From NCBI RefSeq assembly GCF_905171765.1, contig NC_053390.1:585802471-585866470 (forward strand): 64,000 nt of DNA, written 5' to 3'. The notes beneath the pieces were generated by a model that saw only the letters and a program-made list of their open reading frames with translations, searched no databases and was not told where the DNA came from. The DNA is from Bufo bufo (Eukaryota; Chordata; Amphibia; Anura; Bufonidae). Below, one piece after another: positions 20,261-32,181 of the stretch. The translations under genes and the position numbers were made by a program. Within the stretch, counting starts at the first letter, position 1; every line of letters starts with the position of its first letter.

Positions 20261-21300
20261 TTTTGTTTTTGCGTTTTCATTTTTCTTCCCTATCTTCCTT
20301 GAGCCATAACTTTTTTTTTATTTCTGTTCACATAGCTTATTTTTTGCGGGACAAGTTGTACTTTCTAATGCCACCATTAATTATGGCATACAATGTAGTG
20401 GGAAAAAAATGCAAATCCTTTTTGTATTTTTTATGGGTTTTGTTCCCATGGCGTTCCGTTTATGGCAAAACTGACCCACGCCCTTCATTCTCTGGGTCAG
20501 TACGATTACATATGTATGTATGATACCCCATATGTATAGTTTTTTTTGTGTCTAAATAGTGTAAAAATATATTTAAACTTTGAAAGAAAAAAAATTGACA
20601 TCATCATATTCTGACCCCCATAACTTTTTTATTGCAGGACAATCTGTAGGTTTTATTGATACCATTTTGGAGTGTGTTTGACTTTTTGATCACATTTTAT
20701 TTAAAAAAATTCTAAGAGAAGCAATGAAAAAATTTGACCCTTTTTTCCATTACGCCATTCGCCGTATAGGAAAAATATTTTTATATTTTAATAGTACGGT
20801 CATTTTCGATTGCTATGATACCCATGCTGTTTATATTTTATGGTATTAATTTTTTTATTATACAGAAAAGGGGCTGATTTAAACTTTGATATTTTTTGTA
20901 AGTTTTTGAACTTTTTTGTAATGGGTTTGAAGCATACAAAATGCTTTTTTTATTTTTTCATTTTGAACAATCAGATTTTTTAAATGCATTTATTACTGAC
21001 TATGGCTCATTTCTTATGTTGGCCTGCCACCTGGTGGCCAAAATAAGAATTGCAGCATGAATGCCCTCAGCCTGTTGAGCGCGTTTAAATGAATTACCGG
21101 CATCCTCATTGGCCACAGAGGATGCCGGTAACAAGCCTGGAAGCTCGAGTTCCGGGTTTTCGACACTTTAGATGACGTAATCTCACTTGATCACGGCATT
21201 TAAAGGTTTTAATTACCACAATCAGCATTATTGCCGGTCACGGTAATTAGCCGCAGGTCTCTGGTGTTTGAAACAGCAGAGACCTGCCGGCTATGACGCC
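20261..21300 (+). repeat. Abundant anuran AT-rich repeat, 3' portion
   Basis: The succession GAGCCATAACTTTTTTTTTA, TTTTTTGCGGGACAAGTTGT, ACTTTCTAATGCCACC, TCTGGGTCAGTACGATTAC and CCATTTTGGAGTGTG is diagnostic of a long family also present at 40560-41755, 41756-42260 and 54422-54862. The end is near the ATTTAAAGG at 21200. It carries no protein and is probably a nonautonomous DNA transposon. Confidence 0.65.
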
Positions 21301-21499
21301 CGCTGCACGTGTTATGTGTCACGGTGGGGAGTGGGGTAAACCCCCACCGTGCGGTGTCAAAGGGTAAAAGGGGATCAGCCTGGCCAAAAGGAGTGATAAG
21401 GGAGCAGAACCAAACAACGAAACAGACCAATAACCCCATAAGAATGAGAGAACACACATCAAATAACATAAAATATGACACAAGGCACAAAGGTAAAGG

Positions 21500-21995
21500 A
21501 GGGTGGGACGCCCCATGTAATGGGATATTGATACTTTGGAGAGAGTTCAGAGAAGAGCTACTAAACTGGTACATGGATTGCAGGATAAAACTTACAGGAA
21601 AGATTATATGACCTTAACATGTATAGCTTGGAAGAAAGACGAGACAGAGGGGATATGATAGAAACTTTTAAATACATAAAGGGAATGAACAAGGTAAAAG
21701 AGGAGAGAATATTTAAAAGAAGAAAAACTGCTACAAGAGGACATAGTTTTAAATTAGAGGGGCAAAGGTTTAAAAGTAATATCAGGAAGTATTACTTTAC
21801 TGAGAGAGTAGTGGATGCATGGAATAGTCTTCCTGCAGAAGTGGTAGCTGCAAATACAGTGAAGGGGTTTAAGCATGCATGGGATAGGCATAAGGCCATC
21901 CTTCATATAAGATAGGGCCAGGGACTATCCATAGTATTCAGTATATTGGGCAGACTAGATGGGCCAAATGGTTCTTATCTGCCGACACATTCTAT
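21500..21995 (+). mobile_element. CR1-type LINE, 3' fragment
   Basis: A frame at 21619-21915 encodes RGDMIETFKYIKG, TRGHSFKL, RKYYFTERVVDAWNSLP and TVKGFKHAWDRH, the C-terminal end of CR1-family reverse transcriptase polyproteins. The 3' tail GGGCAGACTAGATGGGCC and GGTTCTTATCTGCCG ends with an ATTCTATG-type terminus, typical of CR1. The element is 5'-truncated with no catalytic part left. Confidence 0.8.
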
Positions 21996-22289
21996 GGATC
22001 CTGAACAACCATCCTCACATATACCCAACTAACAAGGAAAGCGGTCACTACCCTGGGTATAAAGCCACATACATTTGGGAAAGCTGTAAGTTCACCCAAA
22101 GTAACATATAAACGTATGTATGCTGCATGCAAGTATGAAGTGAATATGATCACACAAAGCAGACTTGCCCACCCCGGGTGACATAGATGGCCGCCTGGAA
22201 AATGCAGACAGCCAAATGTGAGGTGGATAGAGGCAAGGCAAGAGTGCTATGTGTAAGCAGTGACACTAAGGTAACAAACTAGCCAAGCA

Positions 22290-23930
22290 TGAAAACAAAA
22301 CCTAAATTACCCATGGTATGCTGGAACCCAGAGTCGGTGACCAAGGCTGCACCTCGATGTACGTTTCGCCTGGAAAGGGTTAAAGTTGTTCAAGTGGCTC
22401 CGTGGCTCCGTCTCTTCAACATTCTTGGGGGGTACAAATGCAGACCAGGTAAGATTTGTCCTAGCTGGTTTCCCCCCTTCCTACAGGGACAGGCCTTAAC
22501 CCTTTTACAGCCATGTCAGAACCTCTCTCATTTTGCAAACTCCTCTCGTCACACAACATTTCAGTGTGGTCAGTTGTAACCCCTCTGTGCATCTTGTCTC
22601 CATCCTTCTGCAGTCTGCGACCCATCCCAAGTGGCCCATGCGACTCATCTTAAAGTTGACCCTGACTGGGTGCACTCCCGTTCAAGGATAAGGCAGGATG
22701 CCTCACTTACTAACAAAGTAATTGTGGAGATGCTGAGCCACATATCCCTCTTGCAATCCGGGACTCTTTCGGATTCAGAGGCCCCTTGCTCCAGGTCTCA
22801 ACAGGGGCATCTATTGCATTTCTTTTGTGAGGTCTGGCTTACCCACATTGAAGGTGCGAGAGCGACAAACTGGAATACAAATGGATACATAGTGGAATTC
22901 TTTTCGGGCCTCCCCCTCACTTTTTTCCGGATGGCCACTCTAGCCTCTCCAGCCAAGGCCTAAGCATTATTTTAGCCATCTGTGTTCTGCTCGCTCAGCT
23001 AGTGATTGTACCAGTTCTCCGTTGTGAAAGATATCTTATCTCTTACATTGCGGAAGGATCTTCTCTACCACGTGGCTTTATTTCACCCAAATTTACCTTC
23101 ACTGTGCTTAACGGCATGGCTGTTGAGGCCACTGTTCTCAGAGCCAGGGGATTCTCAAAGCCTGTCATCAAAACTATAATCAAGGCTAGGAAGACAACAT
23201 CCTCTCATATCTACCATAGGACTTGGTAGTTCTTTTTCTCTGGTTCAGTTTTGACTTTCACCCATGCAGTTCTCCCTACCTTCCATTCTCTCTTTCCTTC
23301 AGATGAGGTTGGATCTGGGCCTTGGCCTTCTCTTCCAAGGGGCAGGTTTCTATGCCATCTATCTTTTTTCAGCGCCTACTCGCCACCAATTTAGCAATTT
23401 ACTTCAAGGTGTGGCCCATGTGGTACCTCTTTACTTTTCTCCCCTTCCACCTTCGGACTTCAACCTTGTCCTGGAAGTAATCCAGCAATCCCAATTTAAA
23501 CCATGTTTGGAGATAAATTTCCTTACTGTTTGTTCTCTTAAAGGGAGCCTTTCCGGTCGTTGTCACAACTATTCATAGAATTTTGAAATTGAGTTTTTCA
23601 TAGAGTTTTGCAATTGGCAACTCTGTCTTGTAAGTTTCTTGATTCTACATTAGGACAAGTTTATCCTCTAACAAAGTTTGTGTCGGCCTTTCATTTTTGC
23701 AAGGATATTGTGTTGCCTTTATTTTGTCCGGCTCCAACTCAGGCTAAGGAATGGGCCCTCCATACTCTTGATGTGGTGCAGGCAATCTGCATTTATCTGT
23801 CTATCACATCCTCGTTTCCGAGATCGTTCAGCTGTCAGCTTCTGTAGAATTTACTCCTCAGATCCGTCCTTCTCCATATTCAGATATTGGTGTCCACACT
23901 GTCTTCAAATGTAATTGGATGGAGCTGAGG
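22290..23930 (+). mobile_element. Decayed DIRS-like element, YR recombinase region
   Basis: Broken plus-strand frames give GYIVEFFSGLPLTFF (22880s), ARGFSKPVIKTIIKARKTTS followed by IYHRTW (23145-23229), LLQGVAHVVPLYFSPLPPSD and FNLVLEVI (23395-23480), then LATLSCKFLDS and FHFCKDIVLPLFCP with LHTLDVVQA (23610-23800). Their order resembles the end of the reverse transcriptase region and the tyrosine recombinase of DIRS1-like retrotransposons. Stops and frameshifts break it. Boundaries are approximate, and the assignment rests on motif resemblance. Confidence 0.6.
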
Positions 23931-23966
23931 TTAGAAATAACATATGATCTAGTCCAAACTGTCCAG

Positions 23967-24395
23967 TTAAAGGAATTTATTTTAAAAGGCTTATCACATG
24001 ATTAATGTATAAACTAAAATTTTATATATAGTATGTGACAAGCTCTTTCTAACAAAGCTAGAACTAGACCTTTACCTCATGTGGATCCAGAGATTTCCCC
24101 ATTCATTGCTCCAATTGCTCTGCTAGATTTATATCAAGCTGGCAGCTCAGCGGGTGTGTTTTTCCTCTTTAGCTCTCTCTCTATCACTCCTCAGGAGGCA
24201 GTTGAAGTCTGAAACTGAGCATGTGCAGCCTTCTAGTACAAAGAAAAAAGCAAACAGCAGGTGGCGCTATACAGATACATTTTATTGAATAAGTCAGTAG
24301 CTATACAAAATGTTTAATTAAAGGCAGTTACAAAGGTTTTCAGATCCAGGTGCTGTTTTGAAAACAGGATATTTTTTGTGGGACAACCCCTTTGA
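23967..24395. mobile_element. T2/Kolobok-type MITE, same subfamily as 4898-5378
   Basis: TTAAAGGAATTTATTTTAAA at the left and GTGGGACAACCCCTTTGAA at the right, with the shared interior TCTTTCTAACAAAGCTAGAA, GTGGATCCAGAGATT and GGCGCTATACAGATACA. The right TTAA is mutated to TTGA. Confidence 0.75.
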
Positions 24396-24581
24396 ATTAT
24401 GAACATCTCTCAAATATTTTAATAAAAAAAATACTTGAGCCTATCCATTATAAATAAATGTTAGGTACTTGGCAAATATTTTGATCAAAATAAATAAGCC
24501 CATCCACGCCAGCAAGATCACCCCTAATAGATGGCAAGAATAGTGCAGATTTGCAATCAAAAATTTGGAACTCAAGTGTTG

Positions 24582-25169
24582 TTAAAGGGATTCTGTCACT
24601 TCGTTTTCGGCTATAGAGCTGCGGACATGCACGGCTAGATTGTCGCTAGCATGTCCGCAATATACCGGTCCTATAGGGCTGTGTCCTTTTATTTTGTTTA
24701 AAAAATGATTTTTGAGATATGTAAATGAGCCTGGTAAGGAGCCCAAGGGGCTGTACTAACCTTCTTGGAGCCCAGCCACGCCCCCTGTGAAGGAGCCCAG
24801 CACCGCCTATGTCCTCCGAATCTCCTCCTTGCTCACAGTTAGATCGCCGTAATCTCGCGATGCGCAGTTCCTTCCCTGAGGCTGATGCCAGCACAGGGAA
24901 GGAACACTATACCGGCACTGCGCATGCGCGAGCTCACGCATCGCAAGATTACGGCAATCTAACTGTGATGAAAGGAGGAGATTCGAAGGACATAGGCGGT
25001 GCTGGGCTCCTTCACAGGGGGGCGTAGCTGGGCTCCAAGAAGGTTAGTACAGCCCCTTGGGCTCCTTACCAGACCTATAGGACCGGTATATTGCGGACAT
25101 GCTAGCGGCGATCTAGCCGTGCATGTCCACAGCTCTATAACCGAAAACGAGGTGACAGAATCCCTTTAA
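24582..25169. mobile_element. T2/Kolobok-type foldback element with about 250-bp arms
   Basis: TTAAAGGGATTCTGTCACTT and inversely GTGACAGAATCCCTTTAA lie inside TTAA. The arms include TTCGGCTATAGAGCTG, GCGGACATGC, ACCGGTCCTATAGG and GGCTCCTTACCAG with their inverses, and meet near 24890. A TGCGCATGCGCG motif sits at 24919-24930. Confidence 0.88.
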
Positions 25170-25223
25170 GCATTTGGGTTCATTCTGATTTGTCAAATTG
25201 TGTGTAGTTTGCTAATACAGTAA

Positions 25224-25482
25224 GGCCTCGCGCACAGGACCTTATGTATTTTGCGGTTCTCAAACCACGGATCTGCAAAATATGGATACCGGATGTGTGC
25301 ATGCTTAATTTTTCTAATAGAACTGCCTATTCTTGTCCACAAAACTGACAACAATTGGAAATGTTGTATAATATGCAGAATGGCTCCACAGATACGGACC
25401 CGTATAAATGAATGGGTCCGCGTGTAATCTGCAAAAACATAGATTGAACACAGACCCAAAATAAGGTTGTGTTCATGAAGCC
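25224..25482. mobile_element. Harbinger-type MITE, TAA target duplication
   Basis: GGCCTCGCGCACAGGACC and TGTGTTCATGAAGCC are diverged inverted ends, flanked by TAA at 25221-25223 and 25483-25485. The interior has the family words TTTTGCGGTTCTC and GAATGGGTCCGCG. Confidence 0.65.
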
Positions 25483-26369
25483 TAAATTTCAGCATGGTGG
25501 CACCCTTGAGAGTAGACACAAGCAGTCTTCACCACTTAGTACAACTATCAAACCCCTTGATTGCGGAAGTTAAAGGTGCTGATTGCTACTACCACCCACT
25601 GACTACCTGCCGCTGTGTCAGTACTTGCAGTGGTTAGTGAGGGGGGTGAAAGTGTGGGAGCCCTGGGGGTAGCTACACTTCTTTTTTACATCTAAATCTT
25701 ACATGGAAAGCGGCACATCCATTAGGATGTGAAAAAGCAGCGCAGTGACAGGAAGTGGTTAATTTTAAATGTGAATTCAAAATCGATCCAAAAAGTAAAA
25801 CCATTGTTGTTGGATTGTGGAGATGGAGTTTTGATTTGAATATTTTTTTTACCAGTGATCTCTGAAGCGTGTATATTCAGAACTCAGAAGTCGTGTTTCC
25901 TTGCTTTGCTAAATAATTGAAGCAATGTGCTGCCTGCATACCATGCTCTCTACTGATGTACCTTTTGGCTGAAACTTGAAAGCCAGCAAAGTAAATATTA
26001 TATCAGAAAAGATAAATGTTAATATTAGAGAAATTGGCTGTGTAATGGGGATCTGATGATACAGTGGTATATGCCATACTGCCATAACCCTGGATAAGAA
26101 TTGTGAAAACATTCTCATTTTTTTAAATATAGTTACACTTTGATAATTACATTTGGTACGCCTTTCTTGTTCTTGCGCCATAGCGTTAGATATTAAAATT
26201 GCTAAATTATACTACAGTAATACATCTGAATTCTATGGGTTCCATCGAGTGGTGGCTGCAGACATCCAGAATTTTACCGTTTATTGTATGATGGGAAGGA
26301 GCGTTAGTGCTTTGTAACAGAATTTGACATGGTTGCTGTCATCTCAATGAATTTAAGATGAAAAGCAGT

Positions 26370-27610
26370 CGGCACTCGACTTTTTAACTTAGTCCGCACG
26401 AGGAGGAGAACTTCCAGAGCGTTGTGTAATAAATCTCAGCGGACGTTATCTCTTTTATCAGTATGCTTGCTTTTATTCCATAGATTCACGGATAATAATA
26501 TAAGGACGCGTTGCGGCCCGTCCAGCCTTCATCAGCTCAACGTATCATACATTCTTACACACTTTTATATCAGGGTTAATTAAACACGTGGAGTGACGTC
26601 AGACGCCACAGGCGGTGCCTAAATACATATCAATCTATAGAAACATGTCCAAACAAACGATAGATAAATAACTCAATTAAATAAATAAAACTAATATAAC
26701 ATAATAGCAAAATTGACGATACCACTCAAGGGATCAATCATCGCAGGTTCCCAGTCTGCAAGAAAGAGACATTCGTTTAGTTACATACATCGCAACATAT
26801 CGCTGTTGTAAATGAACGATCTCATAGTCTCTATTCAATCCCCTGGGCTGTAATGTGCCCAGGGTATGAATCCAGTATGCTTCTCTGTGGAGTAACTGTC
26901 TTTTTATGTCACCCCCACTCCTCCGTCTTTTAATCTGTTCTATCACCTGAAATCGCAGGATCATGAGAATCATGAAAATGTGCTGGTATAGGAAATAACA
27001 AGTTGGCGGTCCGTATCGTCGATTTGTGTTTACAGATGCGATCTCTCACAGTTTGCATTGTTTCTCCCACGTAAATTAAGCCACATGGACATTTTATTAA
27101 ATAAACAACATTGGTGGAATCGCACGGGAAGTATCCCTGAACTCGGAAGGCCCCACCAGTATGTGGGTGATAGAAAGATTTCCCTTTAATAATATGCGAA
27201 CATTGCGCACAATGTAAACAAGGATTTGTGCCAGTCTTCTGAGTCGTCGAATACCTCTCCTAGGGACAATATCTACGAGTACCTGCTGGTCACGATAGGT
27301 CTTACTGCTTTTATTACAAATCAATGGAGGGCTATTCAATTCCACATCTTGTGGATAGGATCTCCCAAGCAATTGCCAATGTTTAAGGACAATGTCACCA
27401 AACCGCTTATTGAAAGGGGTGAAACCTATGTGAGAAACCATTCCTAGGATTTTTCTCTTTTGTCTTATCCCTTATGGGGGTATTTACTGCCTCCTTGAGG
27501 ATTTTTTCAGGCTGTGTATTTGAGACATCATAGCAACCGTTTTCCATCCACTTTCTCAGGGAAAACTGACAATTAGAACTGAATGCATAAAAAGTTGGAG
27601 CCTATGTCTC
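26370..27610 (-). mobile_element. PLE fragment: reverse transcriptase end, GIY-YIG and pLTR
   Basis: Minus-strand frames at 26734-27441 give FGDIVLKHWQLLG, CNKSSKTYRDQQVLVDIVPR and a GIY-YIG tail KRQLLHREAYWIHTLGTLQP followed by GLNRDYE, the order at the end of PLE proteins. The downstream part (26370-26730) is its terminal region with a hammerhead-like core. Frameshifts and stops make it nonfunctional. Confidence 0.8.
26490..26545 (-). ncRNA. Hammerhead-like ribozyme core in a PLE pLTR
   Basis: On the minus strand: GAGCTGATGAAGGC, loop, GGGCCGCAACGCGTC. It has the complete CTGATGA strand, a GGC/GCC stem II, GCAAC where GAAAC is expected, the two-base stem III around GC, and a GTC cleavage triplet. 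TTGAG before and CTTAT after the core can pair as stem I. One core substitution probably lowers activity. Confidence 0.6.
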
Positions 27611-28009
27611 TTTCTTAAATCATTTTTTCAAATTGTTAATTAGAGATGAAGTCTACAGAGGAGAAAACTGGGGATAAATGCAGGATACGAGTCAGATAGT
27701 GTCCAAATATAGTGTTATTCCTCATGTGCATACACGACTGCTTTTGATCTTGTATATCAATGCATTAATTCCTATTATTGTAACAGTTACAGGCTTAGGA
27801 TAAACCTGTGGCACTGCCTAATAGGCATATAGGCCTTTCTTAGGCTACCATTTATAGGGAGGATGGGCAATGGTGACAGAGGGTGCTTACTGCTATTGAG
27901 CTTGGCATCTAGGGGGTTAATTAGCTGGGATCTGTGTTATTGCCTATCCAGAGAGTTGTTTCGGGTACTGAACCGATTCTGCACAGGCTGCACTGATGCA
28001 CTGGACCAA

Positions 28010-28640
28010 ATAATTGTCATTATTTAAAAAAATATATCATTAGACACAAAAGAAGCACTCCCACAAAATTTTTTGTCCTCTGACCTGTTAGAAAGGTACA
28101 TGTAACTGTAGTGATGGTTATCTTCTTACCATTGACTGTATGTTGTGAGTTAAAACCTCCCTTCTGAAACTTAGCTGTGTTGTGTGACCAACACTCTTCC
28201 TCTCCAACTAAGGGTACTTTCACACTTGCGTTAAAGTTTTCCGGTATTGAGTTCCGTCCTAGGGGCTCAATACCGGAAAGAAAAACGCTTAAGTTTTATC
28301 CTAATGCATTCTGAATGGAGAGCAATCCGTTCAGGATGTCTTCAGTTCAGTCACTCTTACGGTATTTGGCCGGAGAAAATACCGGAGCATGCTGCGGTAT
28401 TTTCTCCGCCCAAAATTCCAGAACACTTGCCAAAATGCCGGCATTATTTTCCATTGAAATGCATTAATCCCGGATCCGGCACTAAGTGTTCCGGTCTTCG
28501 CATGCACAGACCTTAAAAATGCAAAAATAAATAGTAGATAACCCACAAATACAGTCACTGGTAAGAAAATTACATTCACTGCAGTTTACATCATGTACCT
28601 TTCTAACAGGTCAGAGAATTAAAAAAATTAATCAAACGGA
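28010..28640. mobile_element. Foldback MITE interrupted by a Harbinger-type MITE
   Basis: TGACCTGTTAGAAAGGTACA near 28080 recurs inverted as TGTACCTTTCTAACAGGTCA near 28592. TTCTTACCATTGACTGTAT near 28122 recurs inverted as ATACAGTCACTGGTAAGAA near 28549. Between the arms sits a second element beginning GGGTACTTTCACACTTGCG at 28212 after TAA, with interior CCGGTATTGAGTTCCG and CCGGATCCGGCACT, to about 28510. Confidence 0.7.
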
Positions 28641-28739
28641 TTCCCTGTATTTAAATAAGACTTTCTCTAAAATACAGCTGATGAAACCATGGAACCTTTC
28701 TAATAATACAATGCATTTGGAAACTTCACACTAAGTTAT

Positions 28740-30250
28740 GTTGCATCCTTGTGTTAAATAAAAAACAATAACATTTTCCCTAACAATCTGTACCCAATAC
28801 CCCATAATGAGAAAGTGAAAATTGAATTTTAGAAATGTTTGCAAATTTATTAAAAACTGTCATTTTTCATGGACATAGGTATTCAGACCCTTTGCTATGG
28901 CACTTGAAATTTATATTTCTCCATCATCTTTGAGATGTTTCTATACTTTTATTGGAGTCCACATGTGGTAAATTCAGTTGATTGGACATGATTTGGAAAG
29001 ATACACCCAATCTGTATAAGGTCTCACAGCTGACAGTGCATATCAGACCAAAAACCAAGAACTGCCTGTAGATATCATACACAGGATTATGTGGAGGCAC
29101 AGATCTGGAGAAGGATAGAAAAACTTTTCTGCTGCACTGAAACTTGAAAAGAACACAGTGGCCTCCATAGTTCTTAAATTGAAGACGTTTGGAACAACCA
29201 GGACTCTTCCTAGAGCTGTCCCCACCACCACAGCTGAGTAATCAGGGGAGAAGGGCCTTGGTAAGAGAGGTGACCAAGAACCCAGTAGTCTCTCTGGCCG
29301 AGTTCCAAATATCCTGTGTGTAGATGGTAGAAACTTACAGAAGGTCAACCACCACTGCAGTACTCCAACAATCTGGGCTTTATTGCAGAGTGGCCAGAAA
29401 GAAGCCTCTCCTCAGAAAAGACACATGAAAGCCCGCAAGGAGTTTGCAAAAGAAATCACCTAAAGGACTCTCAGATTGTGAGAAACAAGATTCTCTGGTC
29501 TGATGAAGCCAAGATTGAACTTTTTGGCCTCAGTTCTAAGCATCATGTCTGGAGGAAACCAGGCACTGCTCATTACCTGCCCAGTACCACCCCTATAGTG
29601 AAGCATGGTGGTGGCAGCAGCATCATGCTGTGGGGGTGTTTTTCAGCGGCTGGGGCAGGGAAGCTGGTCAGGGTTGAGGGAAAGCTGAATGGAGCAAAGT
29701 ACAGAGATATTCTTAATGAAACCCTGATCGAAGGTTTACCTTCCAACAACACAATTACTCTCAGCACACAGCCAAGACAGCACAAAAGCACAGCTTAGAT
29801 AAGAGTAAGCTTAGTTAGTTTAGCGTGTAGCTTAGGGACAACTCTGTGAATGTCCTTGAAAGGCCCACCAAGATCCCTGACGTAAACCAATCAAACTTCT
29901 CTGGAGAGATCTGAAAATTGCGTCCACTGACAGTCCCCATCCAGCCTGACACAGTTTGAGAGGATCTGCAGAAAAGAATGGCAGAAAATCCCTAAATCCA
30001 GGTGTGCAAACCTTGTGGCATCATACTCTGGAGGCTGTAATCGCTAAAGGTCCTTCAACTAAGTACTGAGTAAAGGGTCTGAATACTTAAGTGTATGTCA
30101 ATGCAATATTTTAGTTTTTCCTTTTCAATACATTTGCAAATATTTCTAACATTCAGTTTTCACTTTGTCACTTTGAATTTAATTTAATTTTTTAATTTAG
30201 CACATGCCGCAACTTATAGAAATGTGACACGGCTAAAGGGTCTGAAGACC
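28740..30250 (+). pseudogene. Tc1-type transposon with decayed transposase
   Basis: A frame at 29478-29798 gives NKILWSDEAKIELFG, HHVWRKPGTAH and VKHGGGSSIMLWGCFSAAG, the central DDE region of Tc1 transposases including the second catalytic aspartate context. Upstream (29080-29460) are remnants of the helix-turn-helix part. Terminal sequences with GGTATTCAGACCCTTTGC (28876) and TAAAGGGTCTGAA (30066, 30233) frame it. Stops and indels, and loss of sequence after GLPSNN, show it is inactive. Confidence 0.85.
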
Positions 30251-30727
30251 TTTACGAATGTGTTGCAAGTGTTACAATGTAGGAATAGCGGCTAGTACTT
30301 GTAAACTCAGTGGGCTCTTGATATTCAGTCTCATGGGTTGGAACTTCATTGTATCTTATGACACTTTGAATCCAGCAGAATCTCTAGCATTGGTAAATGT
30401 GGATCTCCTGCAAGGACAAGACGGCTTTATTCTGATTAAAATGATTACTTGTATATTCCATTCTTTTTCAATGTTATTATCATTCTTACTACTGCTTCAA
30501 TACTGTCACTATTAGACACTGAAAAGCATCTACAAGATGGAAACACAAGTAGGACTGTCCATATTTCATATTTCTATGTCTGTCAGATGTTAGATTAAAG
30601 AGGTTTAGTGCATAATCTAGAGCAGAATGAAGAATGTGTTGTATTAGTGATTAATATCTGTTTCCATCCCGTTATCGCACATAAGATGTTTTGTCATTTG
30701 TTATAATATTTAATCTTTATTCTACAG

Positions 30728-30821
30728 AACCATGGTGTTGAGGCAGTATTTTCTCCTCATCCGTGCCCATCCCAAAATATTGACTGGGGAAGTCTTCCCG
30801 CAGCAGTAAGCCCATCAGAAG
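30728..30821 (+). CDS. GSTCD: GSTCD internal exon at the linker to the methyltransferase-like domain
   Basis: This 94-bp exon lies between TTCTACAG and GTCAGTG. It enters in phase 0, matching the previous donor, and leaves in phase 1. The translation NHGVEAVFSPHPCPSQNIDW followed by GSLPAAVSPSEG corresponds to the vertebrate segment with FSPHPCP, DW and LPAAVSP. This segment precedes the S-adenosylmethionine-dependent methyltransferase-like domain. The split glycine codon at the 3' edge agrees with the family, where the next residues lead into the basic KMSSDRAL region. That next exon was looked for downstream and not found before 64000. Confidence 0.93.
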
Positions 30822-30929
30822 GTCAGTGTGAATATTTCTTACTTGAATACATTGTAACTTGGTTTAAAAGGATTTCCCAGACATTTGCATTAAAAAAAAG
30901 TCTCCACCTGGTGTAAAATAATACCCATC

Positions 30930-31339
30930 TTAAAGGGGTTTTCTGGGATTACTATGATTCTTTAACAGGTATACTCATGCAATTGCTTAGCTCATTTTCA
31001 ATTTGGACTCTCCTGACCGGTTTTCACCATGGAAACAAATCATTCTCGTTTAGTTACATCCTGTATGTAGCACTTCCTGTTACCGTACCCATCCAAACCC
31101 ATGATGCACTTCTCCTTTCCCTGCCACAGCTCCGCCCCTAACGACATCCAGCTAGTTTACAGCTCCTCCCACTCAGCTTGTTACATTGGCAGTCCCCTGT
31201 CACTGCCACTGTTGCTGTTTTGACACGTCCGTGGAACAGAAATAGGAGCAATAAAGGGCAAATCAGTACATTACAAAATCAAAGCTACCTTCATAAATGA
31301 TTATTTTAGAAGATGTTGCAGCCCAGAAAACCCCTTTAA
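30930..31339. mobile_element. T2/Kolobok-type MITE
   Basis: TTAAAGGGGTTTTCTGGGAT and GCCCAGAAAACCCCTTTAA are exact-style inverted ends inside TTAA. It lies 108 bp after the third GSTCD exon and has no coding content. Confidence 0.85.
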
Positions 31340-31589
31340 TGAGTATCTGCCACTCCTTTTGACTACTCAGCACAGTAGCTTACTGAGACCATAGCCCTAT
31401 CTGAGCCGGGTCATCTACAGCTCGTGAGTGGCTGAGCAGTTTTTTTCCTATGTGTTACAAAATGAACAGAGCGCCCGGGCACTTAGTCATGGCCGGCAAT
31501 GTAATTGCACTTATCATAAGTAGTTTTACTACTTCCGGCACAACCCTGAGAAATGCATATGGTCAAATGGAGAGAACACTGCTCACAAC

Positions 31590-31830
31590 CAAGCGTTATC
31601 TGTGACGGAAACTGATATAGATGAATGAAAACGAAAAAGAAAAAATGTTCTCTGGGCACTGGGCACAAAAACGAATTTATTGCACGTGAATGATTGAAAA
31701 CGGATAAGCAGAGGACAATGTGTTTTGGAAGTGGTCTGCCTCCTTCCTCAGGCCATTTTTTCTATTTTGCTTTCATACATTTACTATGCTTTGAAAGGGG
31801 CCAGAAGTAGAGACTGGTGGAACCGGAGTG
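31590..31830 (-). mobile_element. PLE pLTR fragment with hammerhead-like core
   Basis: Minus strand: GGCCTGAGGAAGGAGGCAGA then CCACTTCCAAAACACATTGTC. CTGAGGA fits the core exactly, stem II is GGAGG/CTTCC, AAAAC replaces GAAAC, and GTC follows a short hairpin AC-acatt-GT. No coding part of the element remains. Confidence 0.55.
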
Positions 31831-32181
31831 GCAGGGGATCGGTAAGGTTTATTACTTTACACAATGCGGAGCCTTTTAAAAAAAATAAAACATAAAATTA
31901 ATTGGCCACCGCAGTTTGCAACTTCTAACTTTCTGTAAATTTTTAGAAGTCTATTGTGAAATGTAGCTACATAATGTGCATAGAAAATTCATTATATGTA
32001 CGGTAAGTTTTTTGTGTAACTCTCTACGGGTGCCAGGAATAATCAGCATTTGCCTTACAGTAAATCTTGATACTGTTTGTGGTTCATCTCACCTCCTAAA
32101 AGAACAAAGAAAAGCAAAACTAGCCATGTTACCATGATGCCCTCCTCTTTCGTGAGCTTCAGGTTGCAATACAAAAGTTAA

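Larger units (their letters stand above)
8083..30727 (+). other. GSTCD: GSTCD intron (22.6 kb), expanded by nested transposons
   Basis: The intron starts GTAAGC and ends TTATTCTACAG. About 10.5 kb of it is the composite Penelope-like insertion at 9034-19536 with a hAT element inside. CR1, DIRS-like, T2, Harbinger-type, PLE and Tc1 sequences fill much of the rest. Stretches without an assignable feature are 8083-8390, 21995-22290, 24396-24581, 25490-26370, 27660-28010 and 30250-30727. Confidence 0.9.

Noticed and set aside
19747..20523. 258-codon open frame downstream of the PLE
   Set aside because: Composition changes abruptly at 20260 where it enters an AT-rich repeat; no domain and no splice structure.
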